Assembly: GCF_002849595.1 (NCBI RefSeq)
Contig: NZ_NRQR01000004.1
Coordinates: forward strand, 100,863 to 164,862
Direction of reading: 5' to 3'
From: Luteimonas rhizosphaerae
GTDB lineage: Bacteria > Pseudomonadota > Gammaproteobacteria > Xanthomonadales > Xanthomonadaceae
DNA length: 64,000 nt
A program made the position numbers and the translations under genes. Under the pieces are notes generated by a model. That model had not been told where the DNA came from and searched no databases. It saw nothing but the letters and a program-made list of their open reading frames with translations. Within the stretch, counting starts at the first letter, position 1; each line of letters begins with the position of its first letter. Positions 36,119 through 47,437 of the stretch are shown piece after piece.

Positions 36119-39100
36119 TCAGTCGACGGGAGGGCGCCCACCACGCGTGTCGGTCGCCATGGGGCGAAACGGCGCAGCAGTGCCGCAGGCCACTTCGCAC
36201 GGCTCGATGCCGGCCTGCGCGGCTGCGGTTCCATTGACGATACCGCGCGCGCCCGTGCCCTGGGCGCCATAGGTCAGGCGCAGTCCGATGCTGCTGCTGC
36301 GCGTCGACTGCCGCGCCTGCTCGTGCCCCAACAGCAGCGACAGCGCCCAACCGCGCGCCAGACGCACGTCCAGACCACCCGACAGCGAGAAGGCGTTGTC
36401 GTTGTAGCTGCGCATCGCGAACCGGTAATCCGTCGCCTGCGGCAGGATCACGTAGTTCATCGTTGCGTCGTTCCGGTTCTCCAGCGCCTCGCGGTATTCC
36501 ACGGACCAGAATGGGCGGACGCGGCCCGTGTCGCCCCCGATTAGGTAGCTGCCTTCGAGGCCCAGCGCGATCGCCGTGCTGTCGACGTCCTGGCGACGAT
36601 AGTCGAGGTCGTAGAGGTCCAGGCCGTATTCGCGATACGCATCCAGCGTGGAACGACTGGTTTCCACGCGACTGTATCCGGTCAACGTGGCCGCCGGGCC
36701 GCGGTGTTCGTACCCCATCGCGATCGAGGCGAACCACTGTGCACCGGTGCGCGCGCCGGTCGCCAGCGCGTTCGCATCGCTGCTCCAGCGACGCAGATCG
36801 AACTCCAGCCGACCCGTACCCGCCAGTGCGTCGACGAACAGATGCTCGCCTGCCCGCCACAGGCCGTACAGCGCCAGCGAACGTTGATCGGCCTGCATCC
36901 GGGAACCCCCGCCCGCATCGAGCTGGCTGTCGTTGTGGGCGAGACTGCCGGCGACGCCGACCAGCACCTGGTCGCTGAGCGCGCGATCGGCACCGACGGT
37001 GATGCCGTCGGTATCGAAGTCGTACCCCGACACGCCGCCACTGCCGCCGACGGTGGCGGTGCCCGAAACCCATGCCCCCCACCCGTCCGGCATGGCGGGC
37101 CACAGCCCGGCCGCCGCCTGGCCCACCGGCGCCGACAGACCTTGGCCATGCGCGCCGCCGTCGTAGGCCAGCGTCACGTTGCTGGACGATGCGTTCGCAC
37201 CGCTGCGCACCTGGCGCAGGCGATCGCGGATGTTGGCCTGCTGGGCCTGGGCGAAGCGGACGCTCGCATCCACCTGCGCCTGCAGCAGCCCGGTCACGCC
37301 GGGATCGCGTGTCGGATCCGGTCGGGCGGTCACGCTCAGCCGCGTCTCGATGCTCGCGGCGGCGTAGTTGCCGGCCGCCGCCTGCGTGGCGGTGATGACC
37401 GCGGTGCCTTCGCCGTGCAGGGTGACGGTCCGCCCGTCGACGGTGGCCACTTCGCTCCGGCTGCTGGCGAACGCGAACGCGCCGGTGCTCGGGCTGTCGG
37501 GGTTGTCCAGCGCGAACGCGGCCTCGCCCAGCACCTTGTTGATCTGTTCGGGCCAGACCAGGGTCGGCACGGCGGCGGCGATCTCGACATCGAGCCGCAC
37601 CTGCGGCGCGGCCTCGAAGTTGGCATCCCCGGCCTGGTCCGCCGTCAGGCGGCACTGGCCCGCGGCGCGCATGGTGACGACGCTGCCCTCGACGGTGCAG
37701 ACGACGGGCGTGGTGCTGGCGAACACGAGCGGGAGACCGGATGCGCCGCCCTCGGCGCTGACCGAGAACGTCCCGTCAGGCGCGAAGACGGGCGCAGCGG
37801 GATTGGAGGCGAAGCCGCTGATGCGCTGGACCGCCTGCGAGACGACCAGCTCGAAGCCCTGCGAGGCGGTGAATCCGTTGGCATCGCGGACCTGCACCGT
37901 CACGTCGAAACGACCTGCCGCGTCCGGCGCGCCGGACAGCCTGCCCGATGCGCTCAGTGCCAGTCCGGCGGGCAGCGCGCCGTCGATGACGGCGTAGGCG
38001 TAGGGCGCGGTGCCGCCGGTGGCGTCGAGCGTCTGGTCGAATGCAGCGCCGTAGATCGCGTCCAGATTCTCCGGCAGCGACAGACGGATGACCGGTGCTT
38101 CCACGACCAGCGCGTACGCGCGTTGCGCGGTGAACGGACCCGTGCCCGTGCTGCTGTCGACTGCGGCGACGGTGAACGCGAAATCGCCGGACTCCGTCGG
38201 CGTTCCCGACAGCGTGCCGCCGGTAGACAGCGCAAGTCCCTGCGGCAGGCGACCGGCGACCAGATCGAACGCATAGGGTGCCGCGCCGCCGCTCGCCGCG
38301 AGGACGTGCGTGTAGGCCGTTCCGCCGACGGCCGCAGGTGGGGCGGTGGCGGCGAGTGCGACCGACGGTGCGGCGACCGTCACCGTGACCAGGGCAGGCG
38401 CGGTCGTGGTGTAGGCGTCGCTGGCGGTGTAGGTGAAGCTGTCCGGACCGGCATAGCCGGGCGCCGGTTGATAGTGGATCGCCGTGCCGCTGACACGCGC
38501 GATGCCATGCGTCGGCGCGCTGGCAACGGCCACCGATGTCGGCGTGCCCGCGATGTCCAGATCCACCGGCGTGGAGGCCGCGCCGTAGGCGGCGCTCGTG
38601 GCGACCGGCGCGACCGACAGGGCGGGCACGGGCGTCACCGACGCGGTTGCCGCCGATGCGCCGCCCGTGCCGGCGGCATTGGTTGCAGTGACCGTGAAGG
38701 TATACGGGGTTCCCGGGCTCAGTCCGCGCACGGTCACGGGACTGCCGCTGCCAGCGGCCGTGATGCCGCCGGGGCTGGCGGTCACCGTGTAGCCGGTGAT
38801 CGCGACGCCGCCGGCGAACGCGGGCGCGGCGAACGTAACGATGACATCGCCCGGACCCGCCACGCTTGCGCTGCCGATGACTGGAGCGCCGGGCGCCACT
38901 GCATTGACGGCGAACGACTGGCTGACCTGCAACGCGGGCGCGTTGCTGGCGTCGCCGGCCTGGTCCGCATTGATGCTGCAGATACCTACCGTGACGAATG
39001 CGAGCAGCCCGCCGGACGTCACTGTGCAGACCCCGTTCGTCGACGAAGAAAAGGTGACCGGCAGGCCGGAACCGGCAGTGGCGACCAGCGTCGGCGTTGT

Positions 39101-42002
39101 TCCAAAATTCTGCGCGCCAGGATTGGCGAACGTGATCGCCTGGCCCGCCGACGGCGTGACTGCGTTCGATGCGGCCGACGCGCTGCCGGTGCCGGCCGCG
39201 TTGTCCGCGGCGACCGTGAAGGTGTAGCTGATGCCATTGGTCAGACCGTTGACCGTGATCGGCCCCGCCGCGCCCGTCGCCGTCAGGCCGCCTGGATTCG
39301 AAGTCACGGTGTAACCGGTCACGGCGCTGCCGCCGGTGTACACGGGCACGTTGAACGCGACGGACGCCTGCGTATCGCCTGCAGTCGCCGTGATCGCGGT
39401 CGGGGCGTCCGGGACGACGGGATTGACGGTGAACGACCGGCTGATCTGGGGCGCCGGTAGATAGCTCGCGCTTCCCGTCTGGTCCGCGTTGACGGTACAG
39501 GTGCCTGCCGCGACGAAGGCGAGCGTGCCACCCGACGTGATCACGCAGACCCCGGTCGTCGCGGACGTGGGTGCCGAAGTTCTGCGCACCCGGGTTGTTG
39601 AACGTGATCGTCTGCGGCGACGCCGGGGTGATCGCGTTGGATGCGGCGGACGCCGCGCCGGTGCCGGCCACGTTGTCCGCGGTGACCGTGAAGGTGTAGC
39701 CGACGCCGTTGGTCAGGCCAGTCACCGTGATCGGTCCCGCCGCGCCCGTGGCGGTCAGGCCTTCCGGATTGGACGTCACGGTGTACCCGGTCACGGCACT
39801 GCCGCCGTTGGACGCGGGCGCGGTAAACGCGACGGATGCCTCTGTATCGCCAGCGGTCGCCGTGATCCCGGTCGGCGCACCCGGAACGATGGCATTGACG
39901 GTGAATGTTTGGCTGATCTGCGGCGCGGCTAGAAAGCCCGTGTCGCCCGCCTGGTCCGCATTGACGGTGCACCTGCCTGCGGCGAGGAACGTGAGCGAGC
40001 CGCCGGAGGTCACCGTGCAGACCCCGGTCGTCGAGGAGGTGAAGCTGACCTGTAGCCCGGAATCGCTGGTGGCCGTCAGCGACGGCATGGTGCCGAAATT
40101 CTGCGCACCCGGGTTGTTGAAGGTGATGGTCTGTTCGGCTTTCGGGATGACACTGTTCGACGCCGCAGACGCAGGGCTCGTCCCCGCCGCGTTGGTCGCG
40201 GTGACGGTAAAGGTGTACGCCGTGCCATTGGTCAGCCCGGTTACGACGAGGGGCGAGGACGCCCCGCTGGCGACGACGGCGCCCGGGCTCGACGTGACGG
40301 TGTATCCGGTGATGGTTGCCCCGCCATTCGTGGCAGGCGCGCTGAAGCTGATCTCGACCTGTCCGTCGCCAGCCGTCGCAGTGCCGATCACCGGCGCGCC
40401 TGGCGCGTCCGGGATGGCGACCGTGTGCGCCGAGCCGCCGGTGAAGGCGAGCAACGGGCCATTGCCGGCACCGTCCGTGATGTCGGTACCGCTGCGCAGA
40501 TCCACGCGCAGCGTGCCGCTTCCGGTGATGCCGTTGACGACGAGATTGAACGCGGCACCGCTTCCCGACACGCTGGCGATGGTGGCGTCGGCGGTGCCGG
40601 TGGACGTCAACGAGAAATCGTCGACAGAGAGACCGGTGACGGATTCGGTAAAGGTGACAGTGAAGGACACCGAGGTGTCCGCCCCCGACGCGCCGCCTGC
40701 AGGCGCGATCGCGTCGATGGCCGGCAGCGTGCTGTCGACGGTGGCGTTGCTCGTGTCCGCGCGCGTGGTGCGGTTGCCGGCGTTGTCCGTCGCACTGAAA
40801 CTCACGTTCCGGCCGCTGGCACTGATGCCACCCGCGACCAGGGTATACGTTGCGGACCACGTGCCGCCGCTGTTCGTCGCCACCACGGCTGCCCCGCCAC
40901 CGAAGCCGCTGAAATCCGCTGTCACGCTGCTGATCGTGTCGCTGTTGTTGTCGCCGCCAGCCGTGTTGTTCCAGGTCGCCGTGACGGTGTCGCCGATCTT
41001 GTAGGCGCCGCCGGTGCCAGTGCCACCCGAGATCGCGATGTTCGCGTCGGTGACCGTTGGCGCCACGTTGTCCACCGTGGCGTTCGACGTGTCGGCGGTG
41101 GTGGTCGGGCCGACGCTGTTGGTCGCTGTGACACTGACGTTTCGGTTGGCTGCATCGATGGCGCCGGCGACCAGGGTGTAGGTCGCCGTCCAGATACCAG
41201 TACTGTTCGTTGCAACGACAGCCGCCCCGCCACCGAAGGCGCTGAAATTGACGGTGACGCCGGTGACGCCGGCGTTGTTGTCGCCGCTGGCGGTGTTGTT
41301 CCAGGTCGCCGTGACCGTGTCGCCGATCTTGTATGCGCCGCCGGTGCCGCTGGCACCGGAAATCGCGATGCGGGCATCGCTGACGACGGGGGGCAGCGGT
41401 ACGACGGCATCGTCGATGACGATGTTGTTTATGGAGTGCCAAGTGGTCAGATCTCCCTGATCACCACCTGCAGAAATGAACAGCCGGACCTCGTCCACGT
41501 TGGCGAACGTAGTGTCCAACGCAATGGTCTCGAGCTCGTAGTCAGGGTTGAAACCAGCGAAGGTCATCGAAGCAACCTGCGCGCCATTGCGGTAGCCGAC
41601 CACGGTGTTGGTGAAGGGCGTCGTCTCTCCCCAGTTCAAATAATCGAAGGATGCGAGGCGGAATTCAGCGCCGTCGCCGGACCGAATGGCCATCCCCTTA
41701 GTCGTGCCATTCGTGCCGTCGTCGTACGTCAGCGCACTTGGAATTCCGAGGCTGAGCTCATCCCGCCAGTGAATTGCACCGCGATTCGTCCCGGCTGTAT
41801 CCGAGATGTTGAGGATCTGGATGTCCTTGCCCGGAATATCCACGGAACCACCATCGCCATCCGACGCGATGGCATCACCGAGGCCGGCGTTGCTGGAGTA
41901 CGTGAGCGTGGCGGGTGCCGCCATGACACCCGGCGCCATGGCAAACAGCGCCAGCAGGCCCAGCGCATGCAGCGCGGAGCGGATCTTGGTGGATACCGAC
42001 AT
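36119..42002 (-). pseudogene. giant autotransporter adhesin, frame broken in a repeat
   Basis: Read in two frames this encodes ~1960 residues. Signal peptide MSVSTKIRSALHALGLLALF is followed by an N-terminal passenger domain (~30-180), then two ~105-residue Ig-like repeats sharing GGAYKIGDTVTATWNNT. Next come alternating fibronectin-III units (ITGYTV; NGTAYTFTVTATNAAGT) and a Cys-containing unit (NNPGAQNFGT; GVCTVTSGG; CTVNADQAG), then putative-Ig units with LPAGLALS. The last ~280 residues form an autotransporter barrel. At 39565-39585 one repeat is 47 nt shorter than its sibling, shifting the frame and removing the barrel from the translated product. A purine-rich GGGGAAG precedes the ATG. 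Confidence 0.85.
38640..40440 (-). repeat. tandem ~519-bp repeats in the autotransporter gene
   Basis: Composite units of one fibronectin-III module plus one Cys-motif module recur three to four times. The near-identical landmark (complement of CTGCGCACCCGGGTTGTTGAA) is at 40101 and 39582, 519 bases apart. A diverged copy at 39110 is only 472 bases further on, the 47-base shortfall marking the frameshifting deletion. Such repeats evolve by unequal recombination and are easily collapsed in short-read assembly. Confidence 0.8.
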
Positions 42003-42792
42003 CGAAACTTCCCCTGTGAACCCGCCTGACGCGGTCAACCGGCCGATGGCCGGATGTGTGTCGTGCACTCGCCCGGGGTGAAAACCTTCGCCCGGACCTC
42101 GTTTTTTCCCGCGCCGTCGACCGGCCGCTTCACCGCGCCCGAAGCCCCTTGCACGGTTCGCGCTCGGTGCGCCGAACCTCCCCAATCGCGCCTGCAAGCC
42201 TGCGGGCACCAACGCGCCCCTGCTGTGCTGCCCGACCCCGGCAGGCATCTTCTCACCGAACTCCCTTCCGCATCCGTCCCCAGGAAACCTGCATGTCCTG
42301 TGCCAGAACTCATGCGCGTCACCACAGACATTCGAATCGCGCATGACGCCTTCAGCCGATACCGCGCGATCCGCCGCCATGGCCAAGCCGGCAAGACCGC
42401 TCCGGAAACGCGGCACGAGCACCTGACGGTAGCGGCAGTGGTGCGCATTTCTTGAGCGGCACGGATGTCGCGGCTCGACGCACGAACGCAACTCCAAGAG
42501 CTGCGCAGGGCGCGCGGATGTCAGGATCCATGCTGCCGCGCTCCAACACCGCTGCCGATCATCGTCGAGCCCCTGATGGGCAAGGACGGCACCTGCAGCG
42601 CGATGCCATCGAACGCCCGATCGTGACCCGAAGGTGTCGTCATTGGCATGCGACTGGCGCCCGTCCACGACCGCGACCGCCCTAGCTCCGATCGTGTGAG
42701 GCAGCACTGCCCTCGAAGCGCAGCCGGCGTCGCATCGCTCGACCACACTGGCGCGAGTACACCTGCGCCTACCGCGCGGAATCCTGTCGGAA
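42003..42792. other. 790-base gene-free region upstream of the autotransporter
   Basis: It lies between the 3' end of hutU and the autotransporter start, both on the minus strand. It should contain the autotransporter promoter and perhaps a long 5' leader. Only spurious short frames are present. A T-run on the plus strand (GTTTTTT, 42099-42105) is the only conspicuous landmark. Confidence 0.5.
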
Positions 42793-44466
42793 TTACACCA
42801 TCGGCAGCTTGAGGCCCTGTTCCTTCGCGCAGGCCTTGGCGATCTTGTAGCCGGCGTCGGCGTGGCGCATGACGCCGGTGCCGGGGTCGTTCCACAGCAC
42901 GCGGGCGATGCGCCGGTCGGCGGCCTCGCTGCCGTCGCAGACGATGACGACGCCCGAGTGCTGCGAGTAGCCCATGCCGACGCCGCCGCCGTGGTGCAGG
43001 CTCACCCAGGTGGCGCCGCCGGCGACGTTGAGCATGGCGTTGAGCAGCGGCCAGTCGCTGACGGCATCGGAGCCGTCCTGCATGGCTTCGGTCTCGCGAT
43101 TGGGCGAGGCGACGGAGCCGGAATCGAGATGGTCGCGGCCGATGACGATCGGCGCTTTCAGTTCGCCATTGCGCACCATCTCGTTGAAGGCCAGGCCCAG
43201 CTTGTCGCGCAGGCCGAGGCCCACCCAGCAGATGCGCGCGGGCAGGCCCTGGTAGCGGATGCGCTCGCGCGCCATGTCGAGCCAGCGGTGCAGGTGCGCG
43301 TCATCGGGGATCAGTTCCTTGACCTTGGCATCGGTCTTCGCGATGTCCTCGGGATCGCCGCTCAGCGCGACCCAGCGGAACGGGCCGATGCCGCGGCAGA
43401 ACAGCGGGCGCACGTAGGCCGGCACGAACCCGGGGAAGTCGAAGGCATTGGTACAGCCCTCGTCCTTGGCCATCTGGCGGATGTTGTTGCCGTAATCGAA
43501 CGTGGGCACGCCCATCTTCTTGAACGCGAGCATCGCCTCGACATGCACGCGCATCGAGCGCTTGGCGGCATCGCGCACCTGATCGGGATCGCTCGCCTGC
43601 ATGGCCAGCCAGTGCTCGACGGTCCAGCCGATCGGCAGGTAGCCGTGCACGGGGTCGTGGGCGCTGGTCTGGTCGGTGACGGCATCGGGACGCACGCCGC
43701 GTTCGACCAGCTGCGGCAGAAGTTCGGCGGCATTGCCGAGCAGCGCGATCGATTTCGCCGCGCCGGCCTGCGTGTATTTGGCGATGCGGGCGAGCGCGTC
43801 GTCGAGGTCGGTCGCCTGCTCGTCGACGTAGCGGGTCTTCAGGCGCATGTCGATGCGCGACTGCTGGCATTCGATGTTGAGGCTGCAGGCGCCGGCGAGG
43901 CTCGCGGCCAGCGGCTGCGCGCCACCCATGCCGCCGAGGCCGGCGGTGAGGATCCACTTGCCGGTGAGATCGCCGCCGTAATGCTGGCGCCCCATCTCGA
44001 CGAAGGTCTCGTACGTGCCCTGCACGATGCCCTGGCTGCCGATGTAGATCCAGCTGCCGGCGGTCATCTGGCCGTACATCATCAGGCCCTTGCGATCGAG
44101 CTCGTGGAAGTGCTCCCAGGTGCTCCACGCGGGCACGAGGTTGGAGTTGGCGATCAGCACGCGCGGCGCGTCGGCATGCGTGGGGAAGATGCCGACCGGC
44201 TTGCCGGACTGCACCAGCAGGGTCTCGTCGTCGCCGAGGGTCTTCAGCGATTCGATGATCGCGTCGTAGCAGGCCCAGTCGCGCGCGGCGCGGCCGATGC
44301 CGCCGTAGACGACGAGGTCCTCCGGGCGCTCGGCGACGTCCGCAGCGAGGTTGTTCTGCAGCATCCGGAACGGCGCTTCGGTCAGCCACGAGCGGCAGGT
44401 CAGCGTGTCGCCGCGCGGGGCGCGGATCGTGCGGGACGGGTCGTGGCGTGAGGCGGCGTCGGTCAT
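42793..44466 (-). CDS. hutU: urocanate hydratase
   Basis: A 557-residue urocanase, the second step of histidine degradation (urocanate to imidazolonepropionate), using tightly bound NAD+. Visible signatures: [18 protein letters not shown], the NAD-binding [15 protein letters not shown], the active-site cysteine region [18 protein letters not shown] and [13 protein letters not shown] near the end. The protein is full length and ends [10 protein letters not shown]. hutH and hutG are not in the window; hutF and hutI lie 5-9 kb away. A degenerate copy of its last ~100 bases occurs at 35937-36060. Confidence 0.97.
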   Translation of the reverse strand: MTDAASRHDPSRTIRAPRGDTLTCRSWLTEAPFRMLQNNLAADVAERPEDLVVYGGIGRAARDWACYDAIIESLKTLGDDETLLVQSGKPVGIFPTHADAPRVLIANSNLVPAWSTWEHFHELDRKGLMMYGQMTAGSWIYIGSQGIVQGTYETFVEMGRQHYGGDLTGKWILTAGLGGMGGAQPLAASLAGACSLNIECQQSRIDMRLKTRYVDEQATDLDDALARIAKYTQAGAAKSIALLGNAAELLPQLVERGVRPDAVTDQTSAHDPVHGYLPIGWTVEHWLAMQASDPDQVRDAAKRSMRVHVEAMLAFKKMGVPTFDYGNNIRQMAKDEGCTNAFDFPGFVPAYVRPLFCRGIGPFRWVALSGDPEDIAKTDAKVKELIPDDAHLHRWLDMARERIRYQGLPARICWVGLGLRDKLGLAFNEMVRNGELKAPIVIGRDHLDSGSVASPNRETEAMQDGSDAVSDWPLLNAMLNVAGGATWVSLHHGGGVGMGYSQHSGVVIVCDGSEAADRRIARVLWNDPGTGVMRHADAGYKIAKACAKEQGLKLPMV

Positions 44467-44575
44467 TGCGGTGGTCCGGTCGAAGACGAATGCCGCGATT
44501 ATCGCACCGCGCACCGGCGGGCCCTGCCGCGCTGCGGCGTGAGGCTGCATGCGTGCGGCGGCTAAGCTCGCCGGC

Positions 44576-45242
44576 ATGCAGCTCATTCCATGTTCGGTCG
44601 CCCTCGTATTGCTCGCCACTCTCGGCGCCTGCGCCTCCACCCCGCCGGCACCTGCCCTCGCGGCATCCGACTCCGACGGCGCGCCGCCGCGCGTGCTGGT
44701 GTTCACGCGCACGGCCGGCTTCCGCCACGACGCGATCCCGGTGACGGTCGACACGCTGCGCACCCTGGGTGGCGCCACCGGCCTGACCATCGAGACGAGC
44801 GAAGACCCCGCCCGGTTCGACGACGCGACACTCGCCGGCTATCGCGCGGTGGTCTTCGCCCACACCACGCGCGAGGTGCTCGACGCCCCGCAGCAGGCCG
44901 CGTTCGAACGCTATGTCGCCGGCGGTGGCGGCTACATGGGCATCCACGCCGCCGCCGACAGCGGCTATACCTGGCCGTGGTACGGCGACCTGGTCGGCGC
45001 GTGGTTCGCGCGGCATCCCGAAGGCCTGCAGTCGCGCGGTGACGGCGTCGATCGACACGACGACGCATCCCGACGGGAAGATGGGCAACGACCATCCCAT
45101 CGCCTGGTGCCACACGAATGCCGGCGGCCGGGCCTGGTACACGGGGCTGGGGCACGACATCGCGCTGTATGCCGATCCGGTGTTCCAGGCGCAGTTGCGG
45201 CAGGGATTGTCGTACGTGACGGGGTTGGCGGACGCGTGTTGA
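44576..45242 (+). pseudogene. ThuA-like lipoprotein, out-of-frame deletion
   Basis: A ThuA/trehalose-utilisation-domain protein of the glutamine-amidotransferase-like fold. Signal [19 protein letters not shown] has a clear lipobox. The N-terminal half matches well ([62 protein letters not shown]). At ~45030-45050 the frame is lost. The conserved end, KMGNDHPIAWCH, GGRAWYTGLGHD and ADPVFQAQL, continues in another frame to the stop at 45242. Roughly 45-50 residues normally between the halves are absent. Either decayed or an assembly gap. Confidence 0.8.
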
Positions 45243-45431
45243 GCGCGAGCACGCGGATCCGCTGGCGGTGCACCTGATATCGCATCCGTCGAAGGCCTCT
45301 GACCCTGCAGGAGCGCGCCTGCGCGCGAGTGCTCTACGCAGGGGTTCCGAAATCGCTGGCAGCGCCCGTTCGCGCGCCAGCGGGCCCCTGCAGGGTGCGG
45401 CGCGATGGGATCGCGCAAAGCCGCGCAAACA

Positions 45432-45456
45432 AAAGCCCGGCGCTGGGCCGGGCTTT
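45432..45456 (-). terminator. intrinsic terminator of the small exported protein gene
   Basis: AAAGCCCGGC / GCCGGGCTTT with a five-base loop. On the minus strand it ends GGGCTTTTGTTT, a good T-rich tail, 34 bases past the stop at 45491. It may also stop plus-strand transcripts. Confidence 0.8.
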
Positions 45457-45490
45457 CTCATCTAGTCCGTCGTGACCGCACACGCCGCGA

Positions 45491-45805
45491 TCAGAACACC
45501 GAAGGATCCAGACGACGCAGCGCGTCCTTGACGTCGACGGAGCCGGTCCGGTCGATGTCCTCGCGGGTGTAGACGCGGCCACCGCCGGTCACGCATTCGG
45601 TCTCGGCACGCTTCGAGCGGGCGGCGCGGCTTGCGGTGATCCGGGTGCCGGTCTCGCGGACGCAGAAGCGGTCGGCGGGGCTGGCACGTTCGGCGCGTTC
45701 GCTGGTCCGCTCCTCTTCCTCTTCTTCCTGGGCGTGGGCAGCCTGGGCCACCGTTCCGATCGCGAGACCGGCGCACAGCGCGGCGATCCACCAGTTGCGT
45801 TTCAT
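45491..45805 (-). CDS. small exported protein with TonB-plug-like end
   Basis: A 104-residue exported protein: signal MKRNWWIAALCAGLAIGTVA with cleavage near AHAQ, then a Glu/Arg-rich charged stretch (EEEEEERTSERAERA), two or three cysteines (RFCVRETGTRITASR; ETECVTGGGR) and a C-terminal VYTREDIDRTGSVDVKDALR. That last motif resembles the plug-domain segment of TonB-dependent receptors (I-x-R-T-G-x-x-x-x-x-x-A-L). No barrel follows. It has its own terminator. Function unknown. Confidence 0.72.
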   Translation of the reverse strand: MKRNWWIAALCAGLAIGTVAQAAHAQEEEEEERTSERAERASPADRFCVRETGTRITASRAARSKRAETECVTGGGRVYTREDIDRTGSVDVKDALRRLDPSVF

Positions 45806-46024
45806 CGGGCACCTCCGGGTGCAGCCATTGTCGTGCCGTCACGATACGCCGCCGTGGCTGAAGGCTCGACACAGGTCGCTGAATGCCGATAGGGGCCCCG
45901 AACGCGCGCGCCGGCGCTGCACGTACCCGCGATGTCGCATCGCGCCGGCCGGACGTCGCCGGTGCGGACCCGACGCGTGCGGCTGTCGCGGAAAAGCGTC
46001 ATCTGCCGCCGGTATCCTTGGCGC

Positions 46025-47305
46025 ATGCCCGATCGAACCCGTCTGCGCGCACTCGCGCTGCTTCCGCTGTTGCTGCTGGCCGCCTGCGCCACGCCGACCC
46101 CGACCTCCGACGCGACCTCCGCTTCCATTGCCGCCGCCCCGACCGCGGCGCGCCCCTCGCTGCTGCTGGTGTCGCTGGACGGCCTGCGCCCGGACGCGCT
46201 CGGCCGCGGGGACACCCCGAATCTCGACGCGCTGGCTGCCGACGGGGTGCGTGCGTGGATGCGGCCGTCGTATCCCTCGCTGACGTTCCCCAACCACTAC
46301 ACGCTGGTCACCGGTCTGCGTCCGGACCGGCACGGCCTGATCCACAACTCGATGTACGACGACATGCTGGGCGAGTTCCGGTTGTCGGATCGCGCGGCGG
46401 TCGGCAACGGCGCCTGGTATGGCGATGGCGAGCCGCTGTGGGTCACCGCCGAGAACGCCGGCCTGCGCACGGCGACGCTGTCGTGGCCGGGCAGCGAGGC
46501 GCCGGTGCGCGGCGTGCAGCCGACGCGCTGGCTGCCGTTCGACTACGCCCGCCCGATCGACGCGCGCGTGGACCTGGTCCTCGACTGGCTGTCGGAGCCC
46601 GACGCGACGCGGCCGGTGCTGGCGACGCTGTATTTCGAGCACACCGATGCGGCCGGCCATCATTACGGCCCCGACTCCGTGGAGCTGCACCAGGCGCTGC
46701 GCGACGTCGACGCGGCGGTAGGCCGACTGGTCGACGGCCTGCAGGCGCGCGGACTCGAGGACCGGGTGAATCTGGTCTTCGTCTCGGATCACGGCATGGC
46801 CGAGGTCGCACCCGGCCGCGCGATCGCGATCGAGGACATGGTTTCGGTGGAAGCGGCGCGGGTGGTGTCGACCGGCCAGGTGATCGGCGTAATCCCGAAC
46901 CCGGGCTTCGAGGCGCAGGTCGCGCGTCGCCTGCTCGGCGCGCATGCGCAGTACGACTGCTGGCGCAAGGAGGCGATGCCGGCGCGCTGGAAGTTCGGCA
47001 CCCATCCGCGCGTGCCGCCGATCGTCTGCCAGCTGCACGAAGGCTGGGACGCGGTGCCGCGCGCCTCGCTGGCGACACGGCCGTCGCACGCCCGCGGCTC
47101 GCACGGTTACGACCCGGCGCTGCCGTCGATGCGTGCGGTGTTCCTGGCGCACGGCCCAGCCTTCCGCCAGGGCGTCGAACTGCCGGGCTTCGACAACGTC
47201 GACGTGTATCCGTTGCTCGCGCGCCTGATCGGCGTGACGCCGGCCGAGCACGATGGCGACGCGGCGACGCTGCTGCCGGCGCTGCGGGAGAGCGACGCGG
47301 AATAG
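46025..47305 (+). CDS. NPP-type alkaline phosphatase family lipoprotein
   Basis: A 426-residue ectonucleotide pyrophosphatase/phosphodiesterase-like enzyme, exported as a lipoprotein (MPDRTRLRALALLPLLLLAA then Cys). The metal-binding DGLRPDALGR, the catalytic Thr in YPSLTFPNHYTL, FEHTDAAGHHYGPDS and VSDHGMA are all present, giving the complete two-zinc site of the NPP family. It probably hydrolyses phosphodiesters or phosphocholine esters in the periplasm. Unlike several neighbours, its frame is intact. Confidence 0.93.
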   Translation: MPDRTRLRALALLPLLLLAACATPTPTSDATSASIAAAPTAARPSLLLVSLDGLRPDALGRGDTPNLDALAADGVRAWMRPSYPSLTFPNHYTLVTGLRPDRHGLIHNSMYDDMLGEFRLSDRAAVGNGAWYGDGEPLWVTAENAGLRTATLSWPGSEAPVRGVQPTRWLPFDYARPIDARVDLVLDWLSEPDATRPVLATLYFEHTDAAGHHYGPDSVELHQALRDVDAAVGRLVDGLQARGLEDRVNLVFVSDHGMAEVAPGRAIAIEDMVSVEAARVVSTGQVIGVIPNPGFEAQVARRLLGAHAQYDCWRKEAMPARWKFGTHPRVPPIVCQLHEGWDAVPRASLATRPSHARGSHGYDPALPSMRAVFLAHGPAFRQGVELPGFDNVDVYPLLARLIGVTPAEHDGDAATLLPALRESDAE

Positions 47306-47330
47306 CGCCGCGAAAAGCGCCCTCACCCGC

Positions 47331-47355
47331 CCCTCTCTCCCGGAGGTAGAGGGGC
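47331..47355. repeat. REP-like palindrome, Xanthomonad intergenic type
   Basis: CCCTCTCTCCCGGAGGTAGAGGGGC, preceded by CCCTCACCCGC, matches the intergenic palindrome CCTCTCCC-GGAGGGAGAGGGGC that is repeated in many Xanthomonad and Pseudomonad genomes. It lies in the 132-base gap between two plus-strand genes. Confidence 0.65.
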
Positions 47356-47437
47356 TCTGACTGCGCCACCGATGCGCTCGACATCGATGTCCGAAACCGG
47401 CCAGTCCTGCATCGCCGCCGGTGCTAGCCTGCATCGC

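Noticed and set aside
36704..39460. Open frame of 918 codons on the + strand opposite the autotransporter
   Set aside because: It is an antisense by-product of GC-rich third positions. The translation is Arg/Gly/Asp-rich with no family features, while the opposite strand encodes clear repeats and a barrel.
42003..42792. Possible riboswitch upstream of the autotransporter
   Set aside because: On the minus strand AGGGAGTTCGGTGAGAA recalls a cobalamin-riboswitch segment, but no B12-box or remaining helices could be found, and no c-di-GMP GEMM core is present.
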